A DNA stretch of 64,000 nt from Tupaia tana (GCA_026018925.1 JAKSZU010000031.1:8393448-8457447); one strand, 5' to 3'. Shown: positions 23,003 through 34,585, counted from the stretch's first letter. Notes: generated by a model from the sequence alone, not told the origin. Translations and numbers: made by a program.

Positions 23003-23278
23003 AGGACCAGCAGATGGCATAAGGGGGCATTAGGTTTATGCTGCTGGACTCCCATGTACTTGACCATGGTTCGATTCCCAGACCCAGAGACTTAAACTCA
23101 CGCCAGATGTATGTGCGTGTGTGCTCAAGATCCTGAGAAGAGACTGGAGGGGAAGGGATTGTGGCATGGCCATCTCCCCTGGGAGGTGATTTTTTGCTTT
23201 CTCTCTCTCTCTGTCTCTCTCTGTTTCTCCAGCAAGCACACATGCTCTTTAGCAAAAATCTAAAAAAAAAAAAAAAAA
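23003..23278 (+). mobile_element. SINE-A with a small head insertion
   Basis: GGACCAGCAGATGGCATAAGGGGGCATTAGG: about 10 extra bases sit between box A and GCTGCTGGACTCC. Box B is GGTTCGATTCC. The tail reads CTCTTTAGCAAAAATC plus an A-run. Confidence 0.7.
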
Positions 23279-23282
23279 TTCA

Positions 23283-23304
23283 CTTATCTTGTGAGAAGGA
23301 GAGA

Positions 23305-23335
<31 letters not shown>

Positions 23336-23495
23336 CCAGCAATAAGCCCTTCTACACTGTGATCTGCTCCCGGCCTCAGTCAGCCCGGATCATAGGCACC
23401 TGCATTTCTGCCAGTGTACACAGGGAGACCTTGTGACACAAATATGGGACATTTCCATGTGGCTTCAGCATGGCGGAACACTGCATCGCCATGAC
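23283..23495 (-). mobile_element. Unclassified tRNA-type SINE (group E)
   Basis: (GA)n at 23310-23335, TCTGCTCCCGGCCTCAGTCAGCCC, GTGACACAAATATGGGACA and ATGTGGCTTCAGCATGG. The last motif recurs at 56868-57012. Assigned to a SINE by layout only. Confidence 0.35.
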
Positions 23496-23526
23496 ACCCT
23501 TGTGGCCAGCCTCACTCCTTCTTTAT

Positions 23527-23770
23527 TTTTTCTTTTCAGGGAGATGTTTGCTATGGGGTACGTGCACTTGCCAGAGAGACAGAAAGTGAGAAATCACTCC
23601 CGAGGGGGGACGGCCACACCACTGTCCCTTCTCCTCTAGTCTCCTCTTGGGATTTTGGGCACATATGCACATGCACCTGGTGTGAGTTTATGTGGCCGGG
23701 TTCGGGACTGGAATCGCGGTCGACTACGTGGGAGTCCAGCAACGTAACGATCATGCCATCAGCTGGTCCC
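23527..23770 (-). mobile_element. SINE-A, reverse, older
   Basis: CAGGGAGATGTTTGCTATGGGG, CACTCCCGAGGGGGG core, GGGACTGGAATCGCGGTCGAC, ending GCCATCAGCTGGTCCCC. An imperfect TSD around CTTTATTT is possible. Confidence 0.7.
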
Positions 23771-23839
23771 CATTCCTCTTTATTTAACAAAGCTGTGTTG
23801 AGCAGGTACTGCTGGCCCTAAACTTTTTTTCTATTTTTT

Positions 23840-24133
23840 TTTCTTAATTTTATTTATTTATTTATTTATTTATTTATTTTTGAGAGGTTTTCGCTATAGG
23901 GCGCATGCACTCGCCAGACAGACAGAGAGAGACATAGAGACAGAAAGCGAGAAATCACCCCCCAGGGGGGATGGTCACGCCACAATCCCTTCTCCTCCAT
24001 TCTCCTCTCGGGATCTTGGGCACGCACGCACACGCACCCAGCGTGAGTTTTAAGCCACCGGGTCCGGGACGCGAACCGCGGTCAACTACGTGGGAGTCCA
24101 GCGACATAGCCATTACGCTAACTGCTGGTTCCC
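23840..24133 (-). mobile_element. SINE-A, young, with (TTTA)n tail
   Basis: (TTTA)n at 23848-23878, then GAGAGGTTTTCGCTATAGGGCGC to CTAACTGCTGGTTCCC. Probable TSD TCTATTTTTT, near 23829 and again just after the head. Confidence 0.8.
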
Positions 24134-24144
24134 TCTATTTTTTA

Positions 24145-24395
24145 TTTTAAAAAAAATTTTATTGCTAGAGGACATGTGTGCTCCACCAGAGACAGAAAGA
24201 GAATCACTCAATGCAGCATGCTCACACCACAATTATTTTTTCTCTATTTCTCCATCCTGTGCATGCGTATACACACACGGGTATACGTTTCAAGCCACCA
24301 GGGCTCCAGGGTCCTGGGATCTGAACTGCTGTTGGCCATATGGGACCCAGTTCCCTGTGCACAGGGCTTAACACTACACCATGGGACCGGTCCTA
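24145..24395 (-). mobile_element. SINE-D, reverse
   Basis: TTTATTGCTAGAGGACATGTG, CTCCACCAGAGACAG, CTCCATCCTGTGCATGCG, GGGATCTGAACTGCTGTTGGCC, ending CACCATGGGACCGGTCC. The preceding SINE-A sits at its tail end. Confidence 0.6.
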
Positions 24396-24750
24396 GAACA
24401 TCTGAAGGACTGCAATGTTCCCCCAAAAATTACTAAATGCTCTGAGTCCTCTTACATTTAGGGCCAACGTAATTACTGGACATAGGCTTGCCTTTCTAGG
24501 CTCAGTTTCCAGTTCTCTCCTTCTAGCGTGAGTCAGATTACATGTGATTGTCCGCCTCTTAGAAAAAGAAAATCACTCAAAGCTAACCAACAGAGTGAGT
24601 AAACAGCTAGAGTCAGGTTGAACAAATAGAAAATAGCGAAGGACCTCACCTTACACTTAACTCTTTACAGCAAATCCATGCTTACCTTTTTCTTGATAAT
24701 ATTAATATTTATTGAATTGACCAAAAAAAAAAAAGAAAAGCACATATAAA

Positions 24751-24836
24751 GGGAGATTCAAAAAGTCTGTGAAAAATGGAATTAAAGGATGACTTTATTT
24801 TGCTGCAAAACCAAAATCCAGGCATCGTTTTTCATA

Positions 24837-24880
<44 letters not shown>

Positions 24881-24909
24881 ATTTTATGTAAACTTTTTGA
24901 CAATCTCTT
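24751..24909. mobile_element. MITE-1 copy with internal microsatellite
   Basis: Left end GGGAGATTCAAAAAGTCTGTG and right end AAACTTTTTGACAATCTCTT are imperfect complements. It shares GAATTAAAGGATGACTTTATTTTG with 41409-41519. A (TA)(TG)n microsatellite at 24838-24880 has grown inside it. Confidence 0.5.
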
Positions 24910-24945
24910 AACACTGAATGCTTAGTATTAGAAATACACATTGCT

Positions 24946-25219
24946 GGGACCAGCAGTTGGCGTATTGGCTATGTCGCTGGACTCCCATGTAGTAGCCTGC
25001 AGTTTGAGTCCCGGACCCAGTGGCTTAAACTCATGCTGGGCACGTGTGTGTGCGTGCCCAAGATCCCGAGAGGAGAATGGAGGAGAAGGGATTGCGACGT
25101 GACCATCTCCCATGGGGGGTGATTTCTCGCTTTCTATCTCCCTGTCTCTCTCTGTCTTTCTGGCTAGCACATGCACCCTGTAGCAAAAACCTCTCTAAAG
25201 AAAAAAAGAAAGAAAGAAA
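24946..25219 (+). mobile_element. SINE-A with 14-bp TSD
   Basis: GGGACCAGCAGTTGGCGTATTGG to CCCTGTAGCAAAAACCTC plus an (AAAG)n tail. TSD GAAATACACATTGC at 24931-24944 and 25220-25233. Confidence 0.85.
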
Positions 25220-25448
25220 GAAATACACATTGCCAAGTGGCTACTACCTATTCCATGGTATTATTTGTAAGTTCAGTAAGTTTGGGGAATAAAGTGTTTG
25301 TGACTACCCAGACTATGTGTCTATCTCAAGATGCATAGTAAGAGGACGGGTTTCAATTTCATCAATCATATAAGGAAAATTAGAATACTTTTTACTACAT
25401 GTTGCCTAAAACAGGCAAATGTTTGTCTGGACATTTAAGATTAATATC

Positions 25449-25683
25449 AGGCCAGACACGAAGCCTGGTGGTTAAGAGAAGCTGGACCCTACATGGCAGA
25501 CCTCAGTGTGAATCCTGCTGCTGGTGGATTTAAAAATTTGCCAGGCACATGGAGAAATGGAGGAGAAGGGATTGCAGCAGGACCGCACACCCTATGGGGG
25601 TGCTTGTTCCTCTCCCTCTCTCGCTGTCTCCCCTCTGGCAAACACATACAGCGTTTCTTGCAACTTCTGACAGCTTAAAAAAA
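25449..25683 (+). mobile_element. SINE-D, shortened
   Basis: GGCCAGACACGAAGCCTGGTGG, CAGTGTGAATCCTGCTGC, GGTGGATTTAAAAATTTGCCAGG, then directly ATGGAGAAATGGAGGAG. It lacks the CCCAAA...CTTGACGGG block. Confidence 0.55.
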
Positions 25684-25777
25684 AATTAGTCAATATCATT
25701 TTGATATTACAAAAGAACACACTTGAAAGAGATCTCATAAGAAAAAAAGTCCAATTGTTTTGTAATTAACCTAATCT

Positions 25778-26033
25778 ATTTTTTTTGTTTTTTGGAGAGA
25801 TTTTTGCTATAGGGCACGTGCACGTGCCAGAAAGAGAGAGACAGAAAGCGAGAAATCACCCCCCAGGGGGGATGGCCACACCGCAATCCCTTCTCCTCCA
25901 TTCTCCTCTCGGGATCTTGGGTATGCACGCACACGCACCCGGCGTGAGTTTAAGCCACCGGGTCCGGGACTCGAACTGCGGTCGACTACATGGGAGTCCA
26001 GCGACATAGCCATTATGCTAACTGCTGGTTCCC
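25778..26033 (-). mobile_element. SINE-A, reverse
   Basis: T-run, GGAGAGATTTTTGCTATAGGGC, CACCCCCCAGGGGGG core, GGGACTCGAACTGCGGTCGAC, ending CTAACTGCTGGTTCCC. Confidence 0.8.
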
Positions 26034-26640
26034 GACATGTGTAGGATTCTTTACGAAGGAAACAGAAGCATGTTGCATTGCTTTCCCAGCACACAAGTGT
26101 GACACTGAATGTGATAACAGGCATCAAGGCCAGAGGGTTAATAAAAGCAGACCAGACGTCGCTGGTGGCAATAAAGGGATGGTGGCTCCACGGGGACCAA
26201 TGACTTGCTGTGCTCTTCCACAGCTGTTCTGTGTGCGCCATTTGCAGTAGGCAAGGCTCGGCCCCCCGTATGTCTGGGAAGCATTTACCAGTTGGAAAGA
26301 TGGCTTTGCTGTAGCTTCTGCAGGTTTTCAAGGACTTAGGAGTTGTTGTGTATCTAGATACTGTGGGTGAGGTTATTATTATTACTATTGGAAGAGGAAG
26401 GAAAATGAGCCCAACTGCTAAGCCTGGGGAAAAAAAAGAAATTTAAAATGATTAGAACCAAGCTTCTCTTTAGCTGGACATGTTCTGGTCTGATTACTGC
26501 ATTCCTTTTTAAATGGAATTGTGCTTGATCACAGTCACACACCTGAAGAGGTGTCCCTGGGGTGCATTTCACAGAGACATCTGAGCTATGGACAGCAAAT
26601 GATAAATAATAAACTCAACACTTGCTTTTGTAAAGTACAT

Positions 26641-27036
26641 GAGGGGGGTATTCAAAAACGTTCACGTGAAATGCTTATCATGAAAAGATTCTGGACAGAT
26701 TGTTTTTTTTTTTTTAATTGTGGGGACCAGCAGTTGGCATAATGGCTGTGTCACTGACTATGTCAACTACTCCCACGTATTTGACCTCAGTTCGAGTCCT
26801 GGACCCGGTGGCTTACACTCACACCAGGCGTGTGTGCGTGTGTGCCCAGGATCCCAAGAGGAGAATGGAGGAGAAGGGATTGTGGGGTGGCCATTCCCCC
26901 TGGGGGGTATGATTTCTTGCTTTCTGACTTTCTGGCGAGCACATGTACCCTAGAGCAAAAACCTCTCAAAAAAATTATGTACCAACATAAACTTGTACTT
27001 CAGTTCCATTCTTTTCCCACAGACTTTTGAAGCCCC
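26641..27036. mobile_element. MITE-1 copy split by a SINE-A
   Basis: Left end GAGGGGGGTATTCAAAAACG, right end CAGACTTTTGAAGCCCC. The inner right part ACCAACATAAACTTGTACTTCAG matches 27555-27691. The SINE-A at 26722-26975 interrupts it. Confidence 0.5.
26722..26975 (+). mobile_element. SINE-A with a 12-bp head insertion
   Basis: GGGGACCAGCAGTTGGCATAATGG, then TGTGTCACTGACTATGTCAACTACTCCC: about 12 extra bases that look like a local duplication of CTATGTC. Tail CCCTAGAGCAAAAACCTC. Confidence 0.75.
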
Positions 27037-27554
27037 ATCTACCATCCCTGCATGCTATTTGTAATGGCTGCTCTCTTTCAGCCTTGCATGGGACTTAGCT
27101 GTTTTTTCCCACACAGGGATGGGTTCTATCTCTGACAAATAGCACTGTCTGCAAACCTAGAAGAGTCGGCCTCTCAAGAAGTGACGGGCTTTCTCCCGGG
27201 ACCGGCGGAAGTGGTCCTTTCCCATGGGACTTCATGTCAGTGCAATAACAGACCTGCATTTCTCCAAGGGTGATAAGTGATTTTATTGGTTGCATTACCC
27301 ACGGTGGGTTCAAAGCCATTCCATTGTCCAACTTTTGTGCCTGTTTGTTTGTGTCCCTTGGGGCATTAACCACAAAAGGTTAAGTGATAAAACCTGAAAT
27401 CCGTCTTTCTGAAAGCCACATGTTCCGCCACACACGATCACCAGTAAAAGGAGCGACTGGTCTGCGAGGCTGACGTCGGGCGTCCGTGCTGAGTATTCGG
27501 TCCATTTTGCACTGGAGGTCATGCAGACGAGAAATGAGTATAAGGAACTAACAT

Positions 27555-27691
27555 GAGGGGGCTTCAGAAAGTTCATGAGACATGCATGTTAGGAAGGAAA
27601 AAAAAACTATGCATGGATGCCTGAATGTTATGCGCCAACAATAAACTCATACTTTAATCCCATGTTCCTACAAACTCCGTGAAGCGCCTTC
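27555..27691. mobile_element. MITE-1 copy, best preserved
   Basis: GAGGGGGCTTCAGAAAGTTC at the left and CTCCGTGAAGCGCCTTC at the right, with ATTATGC-like GTTATGCGCCAACAATAAAC inside. About 137 bp, no ORF, mariner-like layout. Confidence 0.55.
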
Positions 27692-27957
27692 ACACGGCTT
27701 TTGTATTTCCATGATCTGCAGACGTGCATTTTCTTTCTGTGCTCTGAAATGTGTGTCTGCAGATCGTGCCAAGGGTTCTAGGTGGGGAGTAAAATAAAAT
27801 GGGAAGAGGCGAGACAGCGGGCCATGTTCTTACTTGAGACTCACAGGGAGGAGTCGGGAAACCACTGGCCCCGCAATAATGGAGGGTCCTCTCTCTACGC
27901 ACTGAAACTGACATTCCACCTTACAAACCGAGGCTAACGTTTAGGAGAAGCTTGGTA

Positions 27958-28200
27958 GTCATTCATTCATTCATTCATTCAGCACATGTTTACTGAGCAC
28001 CTACTCTGTGCTAGGTGCTTTTCTGCACTCCGCGATTTACAAAAATGAACCGAACCAACAAAATGACACCACAGGTGGGGATGGAAGGAAAGGAGCTTGG
28101 GGAGGCAATGTATGGAAGACTTGTCAGACATTCAGGAGAATTCTTAGAACTTTAAGTTAAGATGGAGGCCACCAGGAACTTCGGAATAGAAGAGGGACAT
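27958..28200 (-). mobile_element. L2-like LINE 3' fragment
   Basis: (ATTC)n followed by AGCACATGTTTACTGAGCAC, CTACTCTGTGCTAGGTGC and TTCTGCACTCCG. This is the characteristic complement of the L2 3' end. The right boundary is uncertain. Confidence 0.6.
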
Positions 28201-28207
28201 CACATGA

Positions 28208-28431
28208 TTTTTCTTTTTCTATAGGGCGCATACACTTGCCAGAGAAAGTGAGAAATCACCCCTGGAGGGATGGCCACACCACAGTCCCTTCTCCTCCATT
28301 CTCCTCCTGAGATTTTGGGCACGCACACGTATGTGCCTGGCAGGAGCTTTGAGCCACCAGGTCTGGGAGGAGAACTGTGGTAGGCCATGTGGGAATCCAG
28401 TGCCTAAACCACTATGCCACCACTGGTCCCC
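28208..28431 (-). mobile_element. SINE-A, reverse, short
   Basis: TTTTTCTATAGGGCGC, CACCCCTGGAGGGATGG, GTCTGGGAGGAGAACTGTGG, ending GCCACCACTGGTCCCC. The GACAGAGAGA stretch is nearly absent. Confidence 0.65.
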
Positions 28432-28556
28432 CATGGTTTCTACTTTTAAAAATCATGCATGTTGGAATATTCGCTTTGTAAGCTAAATAATGTATCAAAG
28501 AAAATGAAATGAAAAAAATAATTTAACAAAGCAAAATAAATAAAAATCACCTTGGC

Positions 28557-28809
28557 TGCTGGGGGGCAGACGATGACACAGTGATTAAATGTAAGGCTCT
28601 GAGAGGCTGACCCTCATAGGAGGATTCCGATTCGCATCCGGAGGTTTTCTTGCAAACACCATGCACGTGTGTGTGCCCGTGATCTGGGGCTGGCAGAGGC
28701 CGTAGGTGGGTCGTGGAATTTTGTGAGGGTGCTACCTCTCTGTCTCTTTCTCTCTTTCTGTCTCATTCATGGAAGAAATGGATAGACAATTTACAAAGGA
28801 AAAATAAAA
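28557..28809 (+). mobile_element. SINE-C
   Basis: GGGGGGCAGACGATGACACAGTG, GAGGCTGACCCTCATAGGAGG, TTCGCATCCGG, GATCTGGGGCTGGCAGAGG, and CTCATTCATGGAAGAAATGGATAG tail. Confidence 0.5.
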
Positions 28810-29011
28810 GCATCATCAGATTATTGTAGGGGGCCTTCACTGGAAACAGGAAGTTGATTTAGGAGGTCTTTGCCGTCATCAGGGAGAGATGGTGGTGGCT
28901 TGGCCACAGACACTGGAAGTTACTTAAAGTGATCCATTTCTGAACAGATTTTGCAGCTAATGCTAGTATGATTTGCTCGAGGATGTGAGTAGGAAAAAAA
29001 TGCATGACTTG

Positions 29012-29270
29012 GGGATCAGCAGTTGGCGTAATGGCTATGTCGCTAGACTCCCATGTAGTCAACCGCTGTTCGAGTCCCGGACATGGCGGCTTAAACTCAC
29101 GCCGGGCACGTGTGCGTGCGTGCCCAAGATCCCGAGAGGAGAATGGAGGAGAAGGGATTGTGGCGTGGCCATCCCCCCTGGGGGGTGATTTCTCGCTTTC
29201 TGTCTCTCTGTCTCTCTCTGTCTTTCTGGTGAGCGCACGCGCCCTATAGCAAAAACCGCTCAAAAAAAAA
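29012..29270 (+). mobile_element. SINE-A with 10-bp TSD
   Basis: GGGATCAGCAGTTGGCGTAATGG to CCCTATAGCAAAAACCGCTC plus A-run. Perfect TSD GCATGACTTG at 29002-29011 and 29271-29280. Confidence 0.88.
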
Positions 29271-29519
29271 GCATGACTTGAACATCGGGGCTACAGGAAC
29301 CAAAAGAAGGACTTCGAGTTACTGAGCTGGTGGTATCTGTGGTCGTGTGTGTATTTGGGTGTCTGCGTGTTTGTGGTGGCAGTGCTGGGGATCAAGATTG
29401 TGGCTCTGAGCCCCAATTTTCAGTTGTCTCTGAGACCTCATGGAGCAGGCTGGAAGATATTTAGATATCTGGATAGTTGAGTTTGGGCTCAGGGGCAAGG
29501 TCTATGTTGGAGATACCCC

Positions 29520-29830
29520 TTCAAACGTCCTCAGCACAGAGATGCCTGTTAAGGCTGTGACAGTGGATGCTATCCGAGAGAGTGAGTGTAGATGACAAGA
29601 GAAGGAGGCCCCTGAGTTCACTTGCTGAGAGATGATCAGATGTGAAGGAGCTGTGGTGTGGTGAGGACGGCTGAGGAGTGGCTGCTGGTAAGACTGAGGA
29701 AAATCCGGCAGGCACTGCTGTCCTGAGAGTCAAAGAAAACGTGTATTCCAAAGAGGAGGGAGAGGTTGGTGGTGTCGACATGGAGGATGAGAGAGAGACT
29801 CCTAGGGACCAGCGCTGAGCCCACTAACGA
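29520..29830. mobile_element. Possible L2-like remnant
   Basis: CCAAAGAGGAGGGAGAGGTTGGTGG and surrounding purine-rich text resemble an L2 internal segment. Weak evidence: no defined ends. Confidence 0.25.
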
Positions 29831-30039
29831 GGAAGGCCGTGCCTCTCGTATTCACCCCGGCAGGGTTGTCGGCACAGCCTCCTGACACAGAGCACAGCCA
29901 TCCTGAGACCTCGCACCCTGTCACCCTGTGCAGCAATTTACCATAGGGCGGGCGCCACCACGTCCTGTGCTGCACTTCTCAATGTCAGACCCACACGTCA
30001 TCTCCTTCCAAACTTCCAAATTCCCTGGGTGTCCTACAC

Positions 30040-30410
30040 TTTATATAGATATGTGCCATATTATTATACAGTACTATAGTATATATTATATATGTTATAA
30101 ATAACTATTTACATTAGTATAGAGAACATATTTATAATATATAATATTTACATAACTATATAAACATATTACATATTACTGTGTATCAATATGGTATACA
30201 TTATATGTGTTGTATATCATGTTATCATATATGATATTTATACGATATAATAATATAAATATGTTACATGTTACACTATATAATAATATGTCTATATGGT
30301 ATAATGATATATTATATAAAATAATATACATATATATAATTTATATATTTATAATATAAAAAACATATAAATATATAATTTATATGTACTTATATATATT
30401 TTTTTCCCCT
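30040..30410. repeat. A/T-rich low-complexity block
   Basis: About 370 bp almost wholly A and T, made of irregular TATAT/ATATA words with no fixed period. Many short self-complementary pieces. Confidence 0.9.
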
Positions 30411-30602
30411 TGATCCCATCTAGACTGACTAAGGAGCAATTCCAATCCGAGTCTGGGGCACCCCCAGAAGATTCCCAATACTGGTTGTTTGAGAACTGCT
30501 AGATGAAGAGTATCATGGAATAGCTTTGGTTAAGCCATTTACCTGAAATACAACTATAAAATTTTCTTATTTAATTAAGTCAACTAATTAATTTATTTAT
30601 TT

Positions 30603-30854
30603 TTAGAGAGTATTTTTGCTATACGGCACATACACATGCCAGAGAGGCAGACAGAAAGTGAGAAATCAGCCCCCGAGGGGGGATGGCCATGCCGCAATCC
30701 CTTCTCCTCCATTCTCCTCTTGGGACCTTAAGCACGCATGCACACACGCCCAGGATGAGTCTTTTTAAGCTGCTGGGTCCAGGACTTGAAATGTGGTCGA
30801 CTCCATGGCAGTCCACGTATTGTAATGTAAGCATTACGCCATCTGCTGGTCCCA
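30603..30854 (-). mobile_element. SINE-A, reverse
   Basis: TTAGAGAGTATTTTTGCTATACGGC, CAGCCCCCGAGGGGGG, GGACTTGAAATGTGGTCGAC, ending GCCATCTGCTGGTCCC. Confidence 0.75.
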
Positions 30855-30975
30855 ATGACTTTCTTTTTAAAATGCATTTTATTGTGTATATTTGAGGTTG
30901 TGGAATACACACAGGTAGTAAAATAGCCACTATGGTGTAACAGATGAACGTATCCATCACCTCACAGTAACTTTT

Positions 30976-31218
30976 CTTTTTTTGGAGAGGTTTTTGCTAT
31001 AGGGCACGTGTGCTCGCCAGACAGAGAGAAAGAAAGCGAGAAATCACCCCCAGGGGGGATGGCCACACCACAATCCCTTCTCCTCCATTCTCCTTTTGGG
31101 ATCTTGGGCACGCACGCACACGGGCCCGGCGTGAGTTTAAGCCGCCGGGTCCGGGACTCAAACTGTGGTCAACTACATGAGAGTCCAGCGACATAGCCAT
31201 TACGCTAACTGCTGATCC
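30976..31218 (-). mobile_element. SINE-A with 13-bp TSD
   Basis: T-run, GGAGAGGTTTTTGCTATAGGGC, CACCCCCAGGGGGG, ending CTAACTGCTGATCC. TSD CACAGTAACTTTT at 30963-30975 and 31219-31231. Confidence 0.85.
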
Positions 31219-31331
31219 CACAGTAACTTTTTTTCTGATGAGAGTAGCTCAGTGCTACTTCTTTAACCAAAACCAAAACCTTACTACATTTTATTAACGT
31301 TAGTCACCATGTTGAACAGCAGTCTTCTTTT

Positions 31332-31593
31332 TTTTTTTTTTTTGGAGAGGTTTTTTTGCTATAGGGCGCGTGCGCTCGCCAGACAGAGAGAGACATAGAG
31401 ACAGAAAGCGAGAAATCACCCCCCAGGGGGGATGGTCACGCCGCAATCCCTTCTCCTCCATTCTCCTCTCGGGATCTTGGGCATGCACGCACACGCGCCC
31501 GGCGTGAGTTGTAAGCCACCGGGTCCGAGACGCGAACCGCGGTCGACTACGTGGGAGTCCAGCGACATAGCCATTACGCTAACTGCTGGTTCC
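31332..31593 (-). mobile_element. SINE-A, GAGTTGTAAGCC subfamily
   Basis: Reverse copy, nearly identical to 52127-52397 and 60466-60735, sharing GTGAGTTGTAAGCC and GGTCCGAGACGCG. TSD CAGCAGTCTTCTTTT / CAGCAGTCGTCTTTT at 31317-31331 and 31594-31608. Confidence 0.9.
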
Positions 31594-32469
31594 CAGCAGT
31601 CGTCTTTTCTTTGAGGCGACTAATCTAACTAAACTTCCAGGCATTATATATCATAGAGAAAAGCATGAGAACATATTAAATAATTCATGTTTCCATCATT
31701 CCAAAACCATAAGTGATTTGGAGAGCAAAACCATGGATAGCCCCACCCCCACTCCCGGTCTTCTGTGTTTATTAGATCAAGTGAGATAGACCTTCCTTGC
31801 ATGCAAATGGTGTTCTGATTGGAATTATTGACAGAGTTTTCCTGTGAAAGGGTCTTTCTTGAAACAAAAAGCATCTGCAAATCTACAGTTGCTTAATTTG
31901 TGCAGAAAATAAAGCTCTCCAGCTTTCCTCCAATTTATCGTCTTTGTATGTGTGCTTTAAATGGAGACTTGTAGGGTGCTAATAGCAGTAGCTAAGCTGT
32001 TTTGACAGCTGAGAAGGTTCTGGTTTATGATACTAGCCAGTCCTGGTAAAATTACAAAAATGAATGCCATCTGTAAGTCCTCCAGTTTAGAATGTGGATA
32101 AAAACGGTATCATTTCTTCTTATGTACTTATTTTTCTCTTATCTCTCTCTGTTGCTCTTAGCTGATGCTAAGAGCAAAAGCTGCAGGGCCACTAAATGAT
32201 GAAAAGATGCGTTGTGTGAGCTGAATTGCTCTCTCTTCCTCTTGGGGGTTTTCAAATGTTGTTCTACTTTGCCTACCTATTGAAGGTCAATTCACCTACT
32301 TTCAGTTTTCCTGTGTTTTACAGAAATGTATCAAGCCAGCTAGGTTACAGTGACATAAAAATGTGTACAAACATCTGCCTAGATACAAATATGTCATTAT
32401 TTTGACCACATTTGAGTTGGAGGCTTAACCAGGGCATCTTACTCAAGGTTTATTTTTAGTTTTTCTTTC

Positions 32470-32942
32470 TTAAAGAATTATTTATTTATTTTTCCATTCA
32501 TTTATTTTTTTATTATTTTTTATTTTTTATTTTTTTTGGAGAGGTTTTTGCTATAGGGCGCGTGCGCTCGCCAGACAGACAGAGAGAGACAGAGAGACAG
32601 AAAGCGAGAAATCACCCCCCAGGGGGGATGGTCACGCCGCAATCCCTTCTCCTCCATTCTCCTCTCGGGATCTTGGGCACGCACTCACACGTGCCCGGTG
32701 TGAGTTTTAAGCCACCGGGTCCGGGACGCGAACTGCGGTTGACTACGTGGGAATCCAACAACATAGCCATTACGCTAACTGCTGGTTCCCTCCATTCATT
32801 TATTTTATTTTGACCAGAAAAAGACAGACACAGCGAGGCAGGGAAAGTAAGAAAGCAAGCTACCAGGTCCAGGACTCGAACTGTGGTGGTTGGCCCTGTG
32901 AGAGTGTCCAGCACCTTAACTACCACACCACCTCCTGGTCCC
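32470..32942 (-). mobile_element. SINE-B interrupted by a SINE-A
   Basis: Tail side 32470-32508 (AAAGAATTATTTATTTATT, TCCATTCATTTATTTT). Head side 32807-32942 (TTTGACCAGAAAAAGACAG to CACCACCTCCTGGTCCC). A single reverse SINE-B split by the next element. Confidence 0.75.
32509..32790 (-). mobile_element. SINE-A nested in SINE-B, 16-bp TSD
   Basis: GGAGAGGTTTTTGCTATAGGGCGCG to CTAACTGCTGGTTCCC. Perfect TSD TCCATTCATTTATTTT at 32493-32508 and 32791-32806. Confidence 0.88.
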
Positions 32943-33044
32943 TATTCTTAGTTTTCCTAGCTATGAAAAGCAATGTGTGCTTTGGGGTCGCCCGTGTTGT
33001 CCTCAGTGTACAGAGATACTGGTTTTGCTGTCATCTTTCGGTAG

Positions 33045-33356
<312 letters not shown>

Positions 33357-33513
33357 TGAAAAGTGCCACAGCTACACTGAAAGACGACCTGGATGAAGGC
33401 AGGGTTCCGACACCTTTCGTTCTGAGCGGGGAAGGGCAGAGATGATGGCCACATGCCTACATTCTACTGCGACATTTACACGGGAGGGGAGAACAGTGCC
33501 ATCTATTGTATCA

Positions 33514-33579
33514 CGTCGTCACGAACGTCACGACATCTTTTTCCATGCAAACTACATCATGATTTCCCGACTACCCAAT
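33514..33579. mobile_element. Possible MITE-2 copy, degraded
   Basis: CGTCGTCACGAACGTCACGACATC and CATCATGATTTCCCGACTACCC are roughly complementary and resemble the MITE-2 ends. Weak. Confidence 0.3.
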
Positions 33580-33638
33580 AGTTTGTTGGGCTACTTTGAT
33601 CCAAATGGCAGTCACAACTCCAGAAGTCAAAGGAACAA

Positions 33639-33872
33639 ATTCAAATCAAATGTAAAAGATCCCCATCTTACCTGCCTGGCTAAAGAAAGGCGTAAAACAC
33701 AAAATGTCCTTTATTTTCACATTTTTTATTTTTTATGGGTTTTACTTTTACTATTTCTCTCTTATTTTTTTTTTAACAGAGATTTTTGCTTGCGCTCGCC
33801 AGAGACACAGAGCCAGAAAGCGAGAAATCACCCCCCAGGGGGATGGCCATACTGCAATCCCTTCTCCTCCGT
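33639..33872. repeat. Duplicated intronic segment, copy 1
   Basis: 234 bp running from ATTCAAATCAAATG to CTTCTCCTCCGT, nearly identical to 35951-36185. It includes unique intron sequence plus the tail-side half of the SINE-A at 33768-34004, which continues intact past the duplication edge here. Confidence 0.9.
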
Positions 33873-34004
33873 TCTCCTCTTGGGATTTTGGGCACACACG
33901 CACATGCGTCCGGTATGAGTTTTAAGCCAGCAGGTCCAGGAGTCGAGCTGCTGTCGACTATGTGGGAGTCCAATGATATAACCATTATGCTATCTGCTGG
34001 TCCC
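33768..34004 (-). mobile_element. SINE-A, reverse, with tail deletion
   Basis: TTTTTTTTAACAGAG then TTTTTGCTTGCGCTCGCC: the CTATAGGGCG block is missing. Ends GCTATCTGCTGGTCCC. Confidence 0.75.
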
Positions 34005-34017
34005 ACTATTGTTTTTT

Positions 34018-34095
34018 TAAAAATAATTACTTATTTATCATCATTATTTTTTTTAATTTGCTATGAGATATGTACATCCACCAGAGAGACACAGA

Positions 34096-34131
<36 letters not shown>

Positions 34132-34213
34132 AAGCCACCAGTTCTTGGACATGAACCCTAATTGGCCATGTGGGAGTCTAGCACCTGAACCACCACACCA
34201 CCTGCTGGCCCTT
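34018..34213 (-). mobile_element. SINE-B, reverse, with (GA)n
   Basis: A/T-rich tail, TTTGCTATGAGATATGTAC, (GA)n at 34099-34130, CAAGCCACCAGTTCTTGG, ending CACCACCTGCTGGCCC. Confidence 0.7.
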
Positions 34214-34337
34214 TACTACCTCTTTTTAAAAGAAATCCTTGTAAATTAAAGAGCAAATGTTGATGCTTTCTTGTGGCAAGGTATTTCCATCTGTAGTCTA
34301 ACCAGTGCACAGTACACAGTTTAGAAAGTTCACACAC

Positions 34338-34577
34338 GAGGGCTGACCATAGGCTGAGAGAGCTGGGTCTCCCATGCCTGACTGTGGTTTGAATCCTGGT
34401 CTCAGTGACTTGAGAAAAAAAACACTAACTCATGTGAGCATGTCCCAAATCCCGACAGGATGGAGAAATGGAGAAGGGACTGCAAGGTGACCATGCCCTG
34501 TCCCGGGACGCCATCTCCCTTCCCCTCTCTCAGTCTCTCTGGTGAACCTGTATACCCTCTAGCCATTAAAAAAAAAA
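34338..34577 (+). mobile_element. SINE-D
   Basis: GAGGGCTGACCATAGGCTGAG, GGTTTGAATCCTGGTCTCAG, CCCAAATCCCGACAGGATGG, CTCTAGCCATTAAAAAAAAAATG tail. Confidence 0.55.
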
Positions 34578-34585
34578 TGAAGAAA

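Noticed and set aside
33442-33918. 158-codon frame after exon 6
   Set aside because: Runs through unique intron into a SINE-A tail, with no match to ANOS1 or another protein.
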